This document shows, in pieces, positions 41,492 through 49,712 of a stretch of DNA of 64,000 nucleotides (its first letter is position 1; every line of letters begins with the position of its first letter). The notes beneath the pieces are model-generated. The model was not told the origin of the DNA. It did not search any database and worked only from the letters and a program-made list of their open reading frames with translations. Location: the NCBI RefSeq assembly GCF_013213835.1, contig NZ_JABSSU010000007.1:62001-126000 (forward strand). Reading direction: 5' to 3'. Made by a program: the position numbers and the translations under genes. The DNA comes from Winogradskyella sp. (GTDB lineage Bacteria > Bacteroidota > Bacteroidia > Flavobacteriales > Flavobacteriaceae).

Positions 41492-43726
41492 TTATAGTTT
41501 TAGTGAGTATTTTATTAATAAGTCATGTAATTTTTTAACTTCGATTGGTTTTGAAATAAAGTCACTGATACCAACATTCTGAGCTGCTTTCTTGTCATCA
41601 CTATAGGTACTAGCAGATACAGCAATAATAGGAATCGGATTGTTCATAAATTTTGATGTCTTCTTAATTCTTTCAGTAGCATTAAGACCATCTAATAATG
41701 GCATTTGGATGTCCATGAAGATCATATCATAATCATAGATTTTATATTGATCGATTGCTTCTAAGCCATTATTTGCGTAATCAATGTGAATATTGAACTT
41801 CTTAAGCATCATGCCTAATACTTTTTGGTTCATAATATTATCATCAACCACTAAAGCATTAATTGTTTTGTCAAGTCGAGGTAATTTATTCAACAATCCT
41901 ATTCCATTCGCATCTCTTGTTAACTTATTGGCTCTTTTCAATTTAAGTGTAAAATAAAAGCAAGATCCTTTTTCAGCAGAAGGTTTAAACCTTAATTCCC
42001 CATTCATCAGTCTTACCAAATCATTTGAAATAGTTAAACCTAAGCCTGTTCCTCCGTATTTTCTTGTTGTCGATAAATCCTCCTGCTCAAAGGCTTGAAA
42101 AATCTTATTAACCTTGTCATCTTTAATTCCAACTCCTGTATCTTCAATTGAAAACTTTAGCTTATCAAATTCCCCGTCAATTTCCTTTTGTTCAATTGTA
42201 AATCTTACCCAACCCTTTTGAGTAAACTTGATCGCATTGTTAAGAAGATTAATAATAACTTGATGAATTCTGACTGTATCTCCATATACAAATCTTGATG
42301 CCTCACCTGATTTCTTAAAGTCATAGAATAAATCAATTCCTTTTTCTGTAGCTTGAAACTTAAATATTTTGATTAATTTACTTAAGTCGTCTTGAAGGTC
42401 AATTGCCCTATTTTCGAGGGTCATTTTTCCCGCTGAAATTTTAGAATAGTCCAGAATTAAGTTAATCAGACCAAGTAGATGACTTGAAGAAAAGTCTGCA
42501 ATTTCTAACAATTCCTTTTGATCCTTATTTAATTCTGTTTGATTTAATAAGTTAACCGCACTAATAACACCATTTAACGGTGTTCGTATTTCATGACTCA
42601 TATTTGCTAAAAAGCTAGATTTATAAGATGCTGTTCGCTCTAGCTCTTCTATGGTCATATTAAGACCATCTATGTTTTGAAGTAGATTTTCTTTAAGATG
42701 ATTATAAGCTTTAAACAAAAAATCAACTTCTAAAATATTAGACTTATCATTCAATGTTGTATTCTTATTATCCTTAAAACCAGATTTGATAAATCTATTA
42801 ATTGAGAATTTAAGACGTTCTAAATCTGTTGCTAGACGTATTGAAAAATAAAACATCAAAATTGCCAGAATACCAAACATTGCAACAATAGAAATAATAA
42901 CATATTTATTGATATCACTATTTTTTTTAGTGATTTCGATATTACTTAGGTCTTGTATGGTGTTAAATTTATCTAATATTGTTACGTTTAGTCTAACAAT
43001 CTTATCATACAATCCTGTATTGCTTGTTTTACCAATTTCATAATATAATTCCACCACTTTATTAAATAAGTATTTATATTTCAGTAAGGCGTCTTCTACT
43101 TTTTTATTTTTATAATACTTTAAAATTAGAATATCACAGTAACGATTAAAATCAGACAGATAACTACTGTCTGTGCGTAGTAAAAAATCTTTTTCAAAAC
43201 GTCTTAGAGATAAAATTTCTTCATTATTTATTAAGTTAGAATCTTCTATAATATGAGCTATCTCTCTCATTGAACCAATTGTACCATAATCTCTATAACC
43301 TAATTCTAATTGTTTCCTTTTAATTGTATTGGCACTACTTTGAAGTAAAATAAAATCATGTTTAAGCTCATCAATTAAACCGATAAACTGCTCATTTTCA
43401 CTCATCATCCTTAAATCTACCAATAAGGGCTCTAGTTGTTGTTTTTGTATTCTAATTTGATTGATATATCCATCTATATTTGCTTCTTTCTTAGTGTCAT
43501 AAAATAGCTTAGACTTATAACCATAAAGCAAAAATGACTGAAAACTAGAGGTTGTATTTATAATTTGAGACTTTAGATTAGCTATTTGACTACTTAAGTT
43601 TTCGTGATCAAGTTTTTGGTTATTAAAATATTTGTAACCAAAAAATAAAAGAATTGCTACTGAAAATACAGATAAAAAAGCAGAGATTAATCTAAATCTA
43701 AACGTTTTATAAAAGGTAAATTTCAT
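41492..43726 (-). CDS. Hybrid sensor histidine kinase/response regulator
   Basis: A 744-residue membrane kinase: TM1 (about 9-30), a mostly helical sensor region (35-265), TM2 (about 273-292), a linker helix, the acceptor domain MSHEIRTPLNG (His about 374), the ATPase domain (NNAIKFTQKG, FSIEDTGVGI, TGLGLTISNDLV) and a C-terminal receiver (NALVVDDNIMNQKVL; phosphoacceptor Asp in FMDIQMP near residue 671). No output domain, so phosphate must pass to an HPt or separate regulator. The long helical sensor lacks Cache or PAS signature I can recognise. Converges with the aldo-keto reductase. Confidence 0.93.
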   Translation of the reverse strand: MKFTFYKTFRFRLISAFLSVFSVAILLFFGYKYFNNQKLDHENLSSQIANLKSQIINTTSSFQSFLLYGYKSKLFYDTKKEANIDGYINQIRIQKQQLEPLLVDLRMMSENEQFIGLIDELKHDFILLQSSANTIKRKQLELGYRDYGTIGSMREIAHIIEDSNLINNEEILSLRRFEKDFLLRTDSSYLSDFNRYCDILILKYYKNKKVEDALLKYKYLFNKVVELYYEIGKTSNTGLYDKIVRLNVTILDKFNTIQDLSNIEITKKNSDINKYVIISIVAMFGILAILMFYFSIRLATDLERLKFSINRFIKSGFKDNKNTTLNDKSNILEVDFLFKAYNHLKENLLQNIDGLNMTIEELERTASYKSSFLANMSHEIRTPLNGVISAVNLLNQTELNKDQKELLEIADFSSSHLLGLINLILDYSKISAGKMTLENRAIDLQDDLSKLIKIFKFQATEKGIDLFYDFKKSGEASRFVYGDTVRIHQVIINLLNNAIKFTQKGWVRFTIEQKEIDGEFDKLKFSIEDTGVGIKDDKVNKIFQAFEQEDLSTTRKYGGTGLGLTISNDLVRLMNGELRFKPSAEKGSCFYFTLKLKRANKLTRDANGIGLLNKLPRLDKTINALVVDDNIMNQKVLGMMLKKFNIHIDYANNGLEAIDQYKIYDYDMIFMDIQMPLLDGLNATERIKKTSKFMNNPIPIIAVSASTYSDDKKAAQNVGISDFISKPIEVKKLHDLLIKYSLKL

Positions 43727-43813
43727 TATTTATAAGAAAAAAGGGACTGTGAAATTAGTAAAATAAAACCCTTTAAAAGTTAACATAGGATTAATAAATA
43801 ACCCAAATGCCAA

Positions 43814-43853
43814 AATCAAAAAAACCCTTTCCGACAATTCGAAAAGGGTTTTT
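43814..43853 (-). terminator. Intrinsic terminator of rng
   Basis: On the minus strand AAAAACCCTTT (43853-43843) pairs with AAAGGGTTTTT (43830-43820), followed by TT; the T-tract is 43824-43818. It lies 10 bases after the rng stop. Confidence 0.88.
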
Positions 43854-43862
43854 ACTTAGATA

Positions 43863-45407
43863 TTATTTGATTTCGTTACCATCTTTATCAAAGAAATGGT
43901 ATTCAAGATATGTGTAAGCATCTCTAGGTAAAATTTTTACCCATTTTTTATGTTCAAAGAACCACTTTGCACGTACTGATGGATACCCTTTGGTTAGAAA
44001 GGCAGCTATAAAAGGATGAGCGTTTAGTGTTATCTTTTTATAGTCTTTTTTCAAGAGACGTTCTAGGTCTTGCTTAATGCGTTGCACAACTTTTATTGGT
44101 GCCTCGATTTCATCTCCACCTACTAAATTAGGATTTTCTTCCTTAGTCTTAATTTTTCGCTCTGGTCTAACTCTTTGTCTTGTAATTTGAACTAAACCAA
44201 ACTTACTAGGAGGCAATATTTTATGTTTTGCCTTGTCATCTTTCATCTCTTCTCTAAGATGATTGTAAAGTTGTCTACGGTTTTCTGGTTTACCCATATC
44301 TATAAAATCTACAACTATAATTCCACCCATATCACGTAATCGCAATTGACGGGCAATTTCTGTAGCAGAGATGAGGTTTACTTCCAGAGCAGTATCTTCT
44401 TGGCTTTTTTCTTTGTTTGAACGGTTACCACTATTTACATCAATAACATGCATTGCCTCTGTATGCTCTATTACTAAATAGGCACCTTTGGCCATAGAAA
44501 CTGTTTTACCAAAAGACGTTTTAATTTGGCGTTCAATCCCAAATTTCTCGAAAATAGGAACGCCATTTTTGTAATACTTTACAATAGACTCTTTCTTTGG
44601 TGCAATCTTTTGCACATAATCTTTTACTTGTATATACAATTCTTCATCATCTACTACTATACCAGAGAATGAATCATTAAAGATGTCTCTTAAAATTGAA
44701 GACGCTTTATTCATCTCTCCTAAAACTTTTGTAGGATGATGTGCCTTGTATAGCTTTTTACACATTGCTGTCCATCTCGTCAGCAAATTTTGCAAATCAT
44801 TGTCGAGTTCGGCTACTTTTTTGCCTTCTGCGACAGTACGAATAATAACTCCAAATCCTTTTGGTGTGATACTTTTAACTAAACGTTTTAAACGATCTTT
44901 TTCTTCTTGAGATTCAATTTTTTGAGAAATTGAAATTCTATTAGAAAATGGTACTAAAACAATGTATCTACCAGCAATAGATAATTCTGAACTAATGCGT
45001 GGTCCTTTTGTAGAAATTGGTTCTTTTACTACTTGTACTAAAATAGATTGATTAGACTTTAAGGCATTTGTAATACTGCCATTTTTATCTAAATCTTTTT
45101 CTAAAGGAAAGTCTTTGAGTGTATAATCTCTTAATTTCCCTGTGCTTACACGCTTAATAAATTTTAAAAGTGAAGGTAGTTTTGGTCCTAAATCATGATA
45201 GTGTAAAAAACCATCTTTTTCGTACCCCACATTAACAAATGCAGCGTTTAGACCAGGAATAACTTTACGTATTTTGGCGATAAATATGTCACCTACCGCA
45301 AAATTATTATCCTCTTCATCTTTGTGCAATTCAATAAGCTTTCCATCTTTTAATAAGGCAAAATCAACAATATCTGAACTCGATCTTACGATTAATTCCT
45401 TGTTCAT
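43863..45407 (-). CDS. rng: Ribonuclease E/G family protein
   Basis: A 514-residue endoribonuclease of the RNase G type: an S1 RNA-binding domain (about 35-130: GDIFIAKIRKVIPGLNAAFV, GYEKDGFLHYHDL), the 5'-sensor and RNase H-like regions, and the DNase I-like catalytic part with IDVNSGNRS and GGIIVVDFIDMGKPENR, where the Asp residues bind Mg2+. The Zn-link cysteines are not evident. It processes rRNA and mRNA 5' monophosphate ends. Upstream (minus strand) lies the 29-residue basic protein with its own terminator; two palindromic hairpins occupy its leader. Confidence 0.95.
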   Translation of the reverse strand: MNKELIVRSSSDIVDFALLKDGKLIELHKDEEDNNFAVGDIFIAKIRKVIPGLNAAFVNVGYEKDGFLHYHDLGPKLPSLLKFIKRVSTGKLRDYTLKDFPLEKDLDKNGSITNALKSNQSILVQVVKEPISTKGPRISSELSIAGRYIVLVPFSNRISISQKIESQEEKDRLKRLVKSITPKGFGVIIRTVAEGKKVAELDNDLQNLLTRWTAMCKKLYKAHHPTKVLGEMNKASSILRDIFNDSFSGIVVDDEELYIQVKDYVQKIAPKKESIVKYYKNGVPIFEKFGIERQIKTSFGKTVSMAKGAYLVIEHTEAMHVIDVNSGNRSNKEKSQEDTALEVNLISATEIARQLRLRDMGGIIVVDFIDMGKPENRRQLYNHLREEMKDDKAKHKILPPSKFGLVQITRQRVRPERKIKTKEENPNLVGGDEIEAPIKVVQRIKQDLERLLKKDYKKITLNAHPFIAAFLTKGYPSVRAKWFFEHKKWVKILPRDAYTYLEYHFFDKDGNEIK

Positions 45408-45420
45408 AATGTTAATTTGT

Positions 45421-45491
45421 ATCCCATAAATTTGGGATGGATTTTACTTTATTATTTGACACAGGATTCCTGATAAAATATCAGGATTTCC
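45421..45491. repeat. Two palindromic elements in the rng leader
   Basis: ATCCCA-TAAATT-TGGGAT (45421-45438) lies 13 bases before the rng ATG, and CCTGAT-AAAAT-ATCAGG (45469-45485) is a second hairpin flanked by GGATT/ATTTCC. Both resemble the dispersed short palindromes elsewhere in the window; neither is followed by a T-tract on the transcribed strand. Confidence 0.55.
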
Positions 45492-45550
45492 AACAAGTTT
45501 AAATTATTAGAAAACTTAAACTTTATATCAAAGAACGTTTTTTTTAAAAC

Positions 45551-45586
45551 TGAAAAAAAGTAGTTGTACCTACAACTACTTTTTCA
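45551..45586 (-). terminator. Intrinsic terminator of the small basic protein gene
   Basis: On the minus strand AAAGTAGTTGT, loop AGGT, ACAACTACTTT, then a T-run; a perfect 11-bp stem immediately after the stop at 45589. Confidence 0.88.
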
Positions 45587-45588
45587 GC

Positions 45589-45678
45589 TTATTTCTTTTT
45601 ATGACGATTAGCGCGTCTACGTTTTTTACGCTTATGCGTCGCTACCTTGTGTCTTTTTCTCTTTTTACCACTTGGCAT
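45589..45678 (-). CDS. 29-residue Lys/Arg/His-rich basic protein (possible ribosomal component)
   Basis: An intact 29-codon frame: it begins MPSGKKRKRHKVATHK and continues RKKRRRANRHKKK, with 20 or more basic residues. It has its own start spacing and a perfect terminator 3 bases after the stop, so it is a real short gene and not a chance frame. Very short, highly basic proteins of this composition are typical of ribosomal proteins; the recently described Bacteroidota large-subunit protein bL38 is a candidate to compare, which I cannot verify here. It lies between HU (upstream) and rng (downstream) on the same strand. Confidence 0.75.
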   Translation of the reverse strand: MPSGKKRKRHKVATHKRKKRRRANRHKKK

Positions 45679-45720
45679 AATGAATAATGCTTTTTTTAAT
45701 TAATATTTTTTTTAACTTTT

Positions 45721-46011
45721 CTAGTTTACGTCAACATTAGATTTAACTCCTTCTAAAAATACTTTAGCAGGCTTAAACGCAGGTATGTTGTGTGCTGGAA
45801 TTTTGATAGTCGTGTTTTTAGAAATGTTACGACCTGTCTTCTCAGCTCTTGTTTTTATAATGAAACTTCCGAAACCTCTTAAATACACATTATCACCACT
45901 TTCTAGAGATGATTTCACTTCTTCCATAAATGTTTCTACAGTAGCTTGAACATCTCCTTTTTCCATTCCTAGTTTATCAGAAATTTTAGCTACTAAATCA
46001 GCTTTTGTCAT
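45721..46011 (-). CDS. HU/IHF-family DNA-binding protein
   Basis: A 96-residue histone-like protein: helical N-terminus (TKADLVAKISDKLGMEKGDV), the hinge VYLRGFGSF, the DNA-binding arm with ISKNTTIKIPAHNIPAFKPAK, which inserts a proline at the tip of the beta ribbon. It bends and compacts DNA as a dimer. It is followed on the same strand by the 29-residue basic protein (42-base gap), so all three (HU, basic protein, rng) may share transcription. Divergent from mutY. Confidence 0.96.
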   Translation of the reverse strand: MTKADLVAKISDKLGMEKGDVQATVETFMEEVKSSLESGDNVYLRGFGSFIIKTRAEKTGRNISKNTTIKIPAHNIPAFKPAKVFLEGVKSNVDVN

Positions 46012-46115
46012 TGTTATTAGTTTTTGGTTACTATTAATTATAAGGGATGCAAATATATGTAATTTAATTTCAATATTTCAAACGTAATTAATTAAAATTT
46101 AACGTAATAAAGATT

Positions 46116-46123
46116 TAATTTTG
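46116..46123 (+). promoter_or_regulatory. mutY -7 box
   Basis: TAATTTTG, a perfect match to TAnnTTTG, 22 bases before the mutY ATG at 46145. It would start transcription near 46130. A -33 TTTG is not evident. Confidence 0.55.
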
Positions 46124-46144
46124 CTTGTCAACCAAAAAAGGGAA

Positions 46145-47191
46145 ATGGAATTTAACAAAACTATAACTTTCTGGTATTCAAACAATAAAAGAGATTTACC
46201 TTGGCGTAAAACTAAAAACCCATACCACATTTGGCTTTCGGAAATTATTTTACAACAAACACAAGTTAAACAAGGATTATCTTATTACGAAGCTTTTGTT
46301 AAAACCTTTCCTACTGTTTATGATTTGGCTGAAGCATCTGAAGAAAGAGTGTTAAAGCTTTGGCAAGGACTTGGGTACTACTCAAGAGCAAGAAACCTTC
46401 ATTTCTCAGCGAAATATATTGTAAATGAACTCAATGGGATTTTTCCTTATTCTCATAAAGATATTTTAAAACTGAAGGGTGTTGGTGATTACACAGCAAG
46501 TGCTATTGCTTCCTTTGCCTTTAATGAGATTGCAGCTGTAGTTGATGGTAATGTTTATAGAGTACTTTCTCGTTATTTTGGCATTAGTACCCCAATAAAT
46601 TCTACAAAAGGTATCAAAGAATTTAAAGCTTTAGCGTCTTCATTAATTGACCATAAAAATCCAGGTTTCTTCAATCAGGCAATAATGGAATTTGGTGCTA
46701 TACAATGCAAACCAAAAAAGCCAGATTGTACCTCATGTCCTTTAAATATGAGTTGTATAGCACTTGAAAAAGACCGTATTGATCAACTTCCAGTTAAGCT
46801 AAAAAAGACAAAGATTACCCATAAGTACTTCAACTTTTTGGTCATCATTTCTAATGATAGTAAGATTATCTTGGAGAAACGCGAATCTAAAGGCATTTGG
46901 CAGAACCTATACCAATTTCCACTAATAGAATCGGAAAGAAGTTTGGACGCTCATGAATTTAATGAGTTGAATTTAAAAGACTCACCTTTAAATAATTTAG
47001 AATTTGAGTTTGCATTATACAACGACAATGACATTGTACATAAACTTTCGCATCAACACTTGCATACAAAATTTTGGATAATCACTTCAGAAGAATCTCT
47101 TGAAAATGCTATTTCAATATCAGAAATTGAGAACTATCCTGTACCTATTCTTATTGGTAAATTCATAGAAGAATTCAATTTTTCAAATTAA
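46145..47191 (+). CDS. mutY: A/G-specific adenine glycosylase
   Basis: Removes adenine mispaired with 8-oxoguanine. The 348-residue protein has the catalytic Glu33 (LSEIILQQTQV), the helix-hairpin-helix LKGVGDYTASAIASFAF with the Asp of AVVDGNVYRV, the 4Fe-4S ligands C-x6-C-x2-C-x5-C (in CKPKKPDCTSCPLNMSC) and a C-terminal NUDIX-like domain (LVIISNDSKIILEKRES) that recognises 8-oxoG. I start at the ATG 46145 (MEFNKTITF), preceded by GGGAA; a TTG 8 codons earlier only adds an unconserved extension lying within the promoter. First gene of mutY-ssb-gldE-gldD. Confidence 0.97.
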   Translation: MEFNKTITFWYSNNKRDLPWRKTKNPYHIWLSEIILQQTQVKQGLSYYEAFVKTFPTVYDLAEASEERVLKLWQGLGYYSRARNLHFSAKYIVNELNGIFPYSHKDILKLKGVGDYTASAIASFAFNEIAAVVDGNVYRVLSRYFGISTPINSTKGIKEFKALASSLIDHKNPGFFNQAIMEFGAIQCKPKKPDCTSCPLNMSCIALEKDRIDQLPVKLKKTKITHKYFNFLVIISNDSKIILEKRESKGIWQNLYQFPLIESERSLDAHEFNELNLKDSPLNNLEFEFALYNDNDIVHKLSHQHLHTKFWIITSEESLENAISISEIENYPVPILIGKFIEEFNFSN

Positions 47192-47224
47192 AAGGACTCA
47201 TATTTTTTTCATACATTTAAACTA

Positions 47225-47256
47225 AGATTACAAAAAGCTTAATTTTGTAATCTTTT
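47225..47256 (+). terminator. Terminator-like inverted repeat overlapping the ssb -7 box
   Basis: A perfect 11-bp stem (AGATTACAAAA 47225-47235, TTTTGTAATCT 47243-47253) with a 7-base loop, then TTT: terminator geometry after mutY. The loop and right arm contain TAATTTTG (47240-47247), a perfect -7 box for ssb. It may instead be a palindromic operator. Confidence 0.6.
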
Positions 47257-47269
47257 AATAATAGATATC

Positions 47270-47710
47270 ATGTCAGGAACATTAAATAAAGTAATGCTAA
47301 TTGGGCATTTAGGTGATGAAGTAAAAATGCACTACTTTGATGATAAAAATTGTGTTGGTCGCTTTCCTTTAGCGACAAATGAAACTTATACAAACAGACA
47401 GACAAATGAACGTGTTACAAATACCGAATGGCATAATATTGTTGTTAGAAACAAGGCTGCGGAAATTTGTGAAAAATACCTAAGTAAAGGTGATAAGGTA
47501 TATATTGAAGGTCGTATAAAAACCAGGAAATGGACTGACGACAAAGGTTTGGAACGTTATTCTACGGAAATACAGTGTATAGACTTTACATTCTTAACTA
47601 ATAAGAATGAGCAACAAGGACAGATGCCAAAAACTAACCAACCAATATCACAACCTCAGCAATCTACACAACCAAGTGTAACACCTGAAGATGATGATTT
47701 ACCATTTTAA
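47270..47710 (+). CDS. ssb: Single-stranded DNA-binding protein
   Basis: A 146-residue SSB. The OB-fold (1-110) starts GTLNKVMLIGHLGDEVKMHY and has the WHNIVVRNKAAEICEKYLSKG core and VYIEGRIKTRKWTD strand; a Gln/Pro-rich linker ends in EDDDLPF, the partner-binding tip that recruits repair and replication proteins. Position between mutY and gldE is the conserved flavobacterial order. It is preceded by a -7 box in a palindrome. Confidence 0.97.
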   Translation: MSGTLNKVMLIGHLGDEVKMHYFDDKNCVGRFPLATNETYTNRQTNERVTNTEWHNIVVRNKAAEICEKYLSKGDKVYIEGRIKTRKWTDDKGLERYSTEIQCIDFTFLTNKNEQQGQMPKTNQPISQPQQSTQPSVTPEDDDLPF

Positions 47711-47727
47711 TTTCTAATTAATTCGCT

Positions 47728-49047
47728 TTGGACCCAGAACCCTCGGTTTTATTGTCAAATCTTCTAGTTTCTAATACATCATTCATTTCTAGCGTTGTAT
47801 TACTATTTATACTGCTTGCATGTTCGGCATTAATATCAGGTGCTGAAGTTGCATTATTCTCATTAACAAAATCAGATATAGACGAAGGTTTGGAGAACAA
47901 ATCTGCGGCCATGGCGATTATTTCTTCATTACTAGAGCGTCCTAAAAAGCTGTTAGCGACCATACTAGTTGCAAATAATTTTATAAATATTGCAGTAGTA
48001 ATATTATTCGCTTATATCGGTGAAACTATATTTCAGGATATTTCTAATACCCTAGTCCGTTTTTTATTAGAAGTTGTAACCGCAACTTTTCTTATTTTGT
48101 TATTTGGTGAAATAGTCCCTAAGGTTTATGCCAGCAGAAATCGTGTTGAGTTCTCGAATTTCATGGCAAGACCTTTAAAAGTATTGGATGTTATTTTTTC
48201 ACCTATTAGTCTTCCAATGCGTTTTGTTACTGTGAAAATTCAAGAGTCATTTGGTAAAAAACGCTCTAATATTAGCGTAGACCAATTATCTCAAGCACTA
48301 GAACTTACAAATGATGATGACACCACTAAAGAAGAACAAAAGCTTCTTGAGGGTATTGTATCTTTTGGTAACACAGATACCAAACAGGTGATGCGTCCTA
48401 GAATGGATTTATTTGCTTTAAGTATAGATACCTCATTCAATAAAGTTATTAATGATATCATTACTCAAGGTTATTCTAGAATACCGGTATATGAAGAAAC
48501 TATTGACAATATAAAAGGTGTCTTATATATTAAAGATCTTCTTCCACATCTCAGCAAAAAACAATTTGATTGGACCAAGATTCTGAGAGAACCTTTTTTC
48601 GTGCCAGAAAACAAGAAACTAGATGACCTAATGGTAGAATTTCAAAATAAAAAAGTGCATTTAGCATTGGTAGTAGACGAATATGGTGGCACCTCTGGTT
48701 TAGTATCTTTAGAAGACATTATTGAGGAAATAGTAGGTGATATTAGTGATGAATATGATGATGTAGATTTAATCTACACTAAAATTGATGATAATAACTA
48801 TAGTTTTGAAGGTAAAACACCTTTAAAAGATGTCTATAAAATTGTAGGCCTAGAAGACGATGTTGAAGCTTTTGAAAACCGAAAAGGTGATGCTGAAACT
48901 TTAGCTGGTTTTGTACTAGAAATCTCTGGTGGATTCCCAAGAGTACAGAGCAAAATAAATTTCAATAATTACGTTTTTACTGTAGAAGCTTTAGAACGTA
49001 GACGTATTAAGCAAATAAAATTTACTAAACTAAAATCCACCCCATGA
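47728..49047 (+). CDS. gldE: Gliding motility-associated protein GldE (CorC/HlyC family)
   Basis: A 439-residue inner-membrane protein with a DUF21 transmembrane domain (about 15-180, including ALISGAEVALFSLTKSDID), two CBS domains (200-320: VMRPRMDLFALSID, GYSRIPVYEETIDNIKGVLY, LVVDEYGGTSGLVSLEDIIEE) and a C-terminal CorC/HlyC domain. GldE assists the GldD lipoprotein in T9SS and gliding. The start is TTG at 47728 (LDPEPSV): no ATG gives a sensible N-terminus, and the DPEP opening is typical of GldE. The stop overlaps gldD by 4 bases (ATGA). Confidence 0.93.
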   Translation: MDPEPSVLLSNLLVSNTSFISSVVLLFILLACSALISGAEVALFSLTKSDIDEGLENKSAAMAIISSLLERPKKLLATILVANNFINIAVVILFAYIGETIFQDISNTLVRFLLEVVTATFLILLFGEIVPKVYASRNRVEFSNFMARPLKVLDVIFSPISLPMRFVTVKIQESFGKKRSNISVDQLSQALELTNDDDTTKEEQKLLEGIVSFGNTDTKQVMRPRMDLFALSIDTSFNKVINDIITQGYSRIPVYEETIDNIKGVLYIKDLLPHLSKKQFDWTKILREPFFVPENKKLDDLMVEFQNKKVHLALVVDEYGGTSGLVSLEDIIEEIVGDISDEYDDVDLIYTKIDDNNYSFEGKTPLKDVYKIVGLEDDVEAFENRKGDAETLAGFVLEISGGFPRVQSKINFNNYVFTVEALERRRIKQIKFTKLKSTP

Positions 49048-49613
49048 AACGTGTAGTGTTTCCCTTACTTAGTTTATTTATGATTGGTTGTGGCAATGAT
49101 CCGTTACCAAAACCAAAAGGTTATTTAAGATTAGATTATCCGGAAGCTAAATATCAGAAAACAGATATACCTCTTCCATTTACATTTGAACAAAACAACC
49201 TTTCTGACCCTATAAGAAAAGTAAAATCATTAGGTAGTACTAAAGGTATCGAAGTTAAATATCCAAAATTAAAAGCAACAATTTATCTTAATTATAAGAC
49301 TGTAACTTCTACTAACTTAGATAGCTTACTTAGAGATGCACAAAACCTTACCCAAAAACATACTATGAAGGCAGATGAAATCTCTCAAAACCTGTATGAA
49401 AATATTGAACAGAATGTTTTTGGAATGCTATATGAGGTAGGTGGTAATGCAGCTTCACAATCTCAATTTTACGTTACCGATAGTATCAATCACTTTTTAA
49501 GTGGTTCACTATATTTTTATGCAAAACCAAACTATGACTCTATTTATCCAGCTTCTGAGTATTTAAAAAACGATATTAAACGTATTATGGAATCTATTGA
49601 ATGGAAAAAATAA
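49044..49613 (+). CDS. gldD: Gliding motility lipoprotein GldD
   Basis: A 189-residue SPII lipoprotein (lipobox MIGC, Cys16). The body begins PKPKGYLRLDYPEAKYQK, the hallmark of GldD, and continues with VKYPKLKATIYLNYKTV and FYVTDSINHFLSGSLYFYA. GldD is needed for gliding and type IX secretion in flavobacteria. Translation is coupled to gldE through an ATGA overlap. It ends the mutY-ssb-gldE-gldD run at a bidirectional terminator. Confidence 0.95.
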   Translation: MKRVVFPLLSLFMIGCGNDPLPKPKGYLRLDYPEAKYQKTDIPLPFTFEQNNLSDPIRKVKSLGSTKGIEVKYPKLKATIYLNYKTVTSTNLDSLLRDAQNLTQKHTMKADEISQNLYENIEQNVFGMLYEVGGNAASQSQFYVTDSINHFLSGSLYFYAKPNYDSIYPASEYLKNDIKRIMESIEWKK

Positions 49614-49662
49614 TATGATTCAATTCTAATTGACTATTCTTACATTCAATTAAAATTTAGGT

Positions 49663-49696
49663 AAAAAAAAAAGCAGCCAATTGGCTGCTTTTTTAT
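49663..49696. terminator. Bidirectional terminator between gldD and TonB receptor
   Basis: AAGCAGCC-AATT-GGCTGCTT (49671-49690), fully self-complementary, with an A-run on the left and T-run on the right: it serves gldD (plus) and the receptor ending at 49713 (minus). Confidence 0.92.
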
Positions 49697-49712
49697 TCTA
49701 AAAGCTAAAAGA

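Noticed and set aside
45421..45485. The rng leader hairpins as terminators
   Set aside because: No T-tract follows on the transcribed (minus) strand, and they lie just before the gene start; treated as dispersed palindromes.
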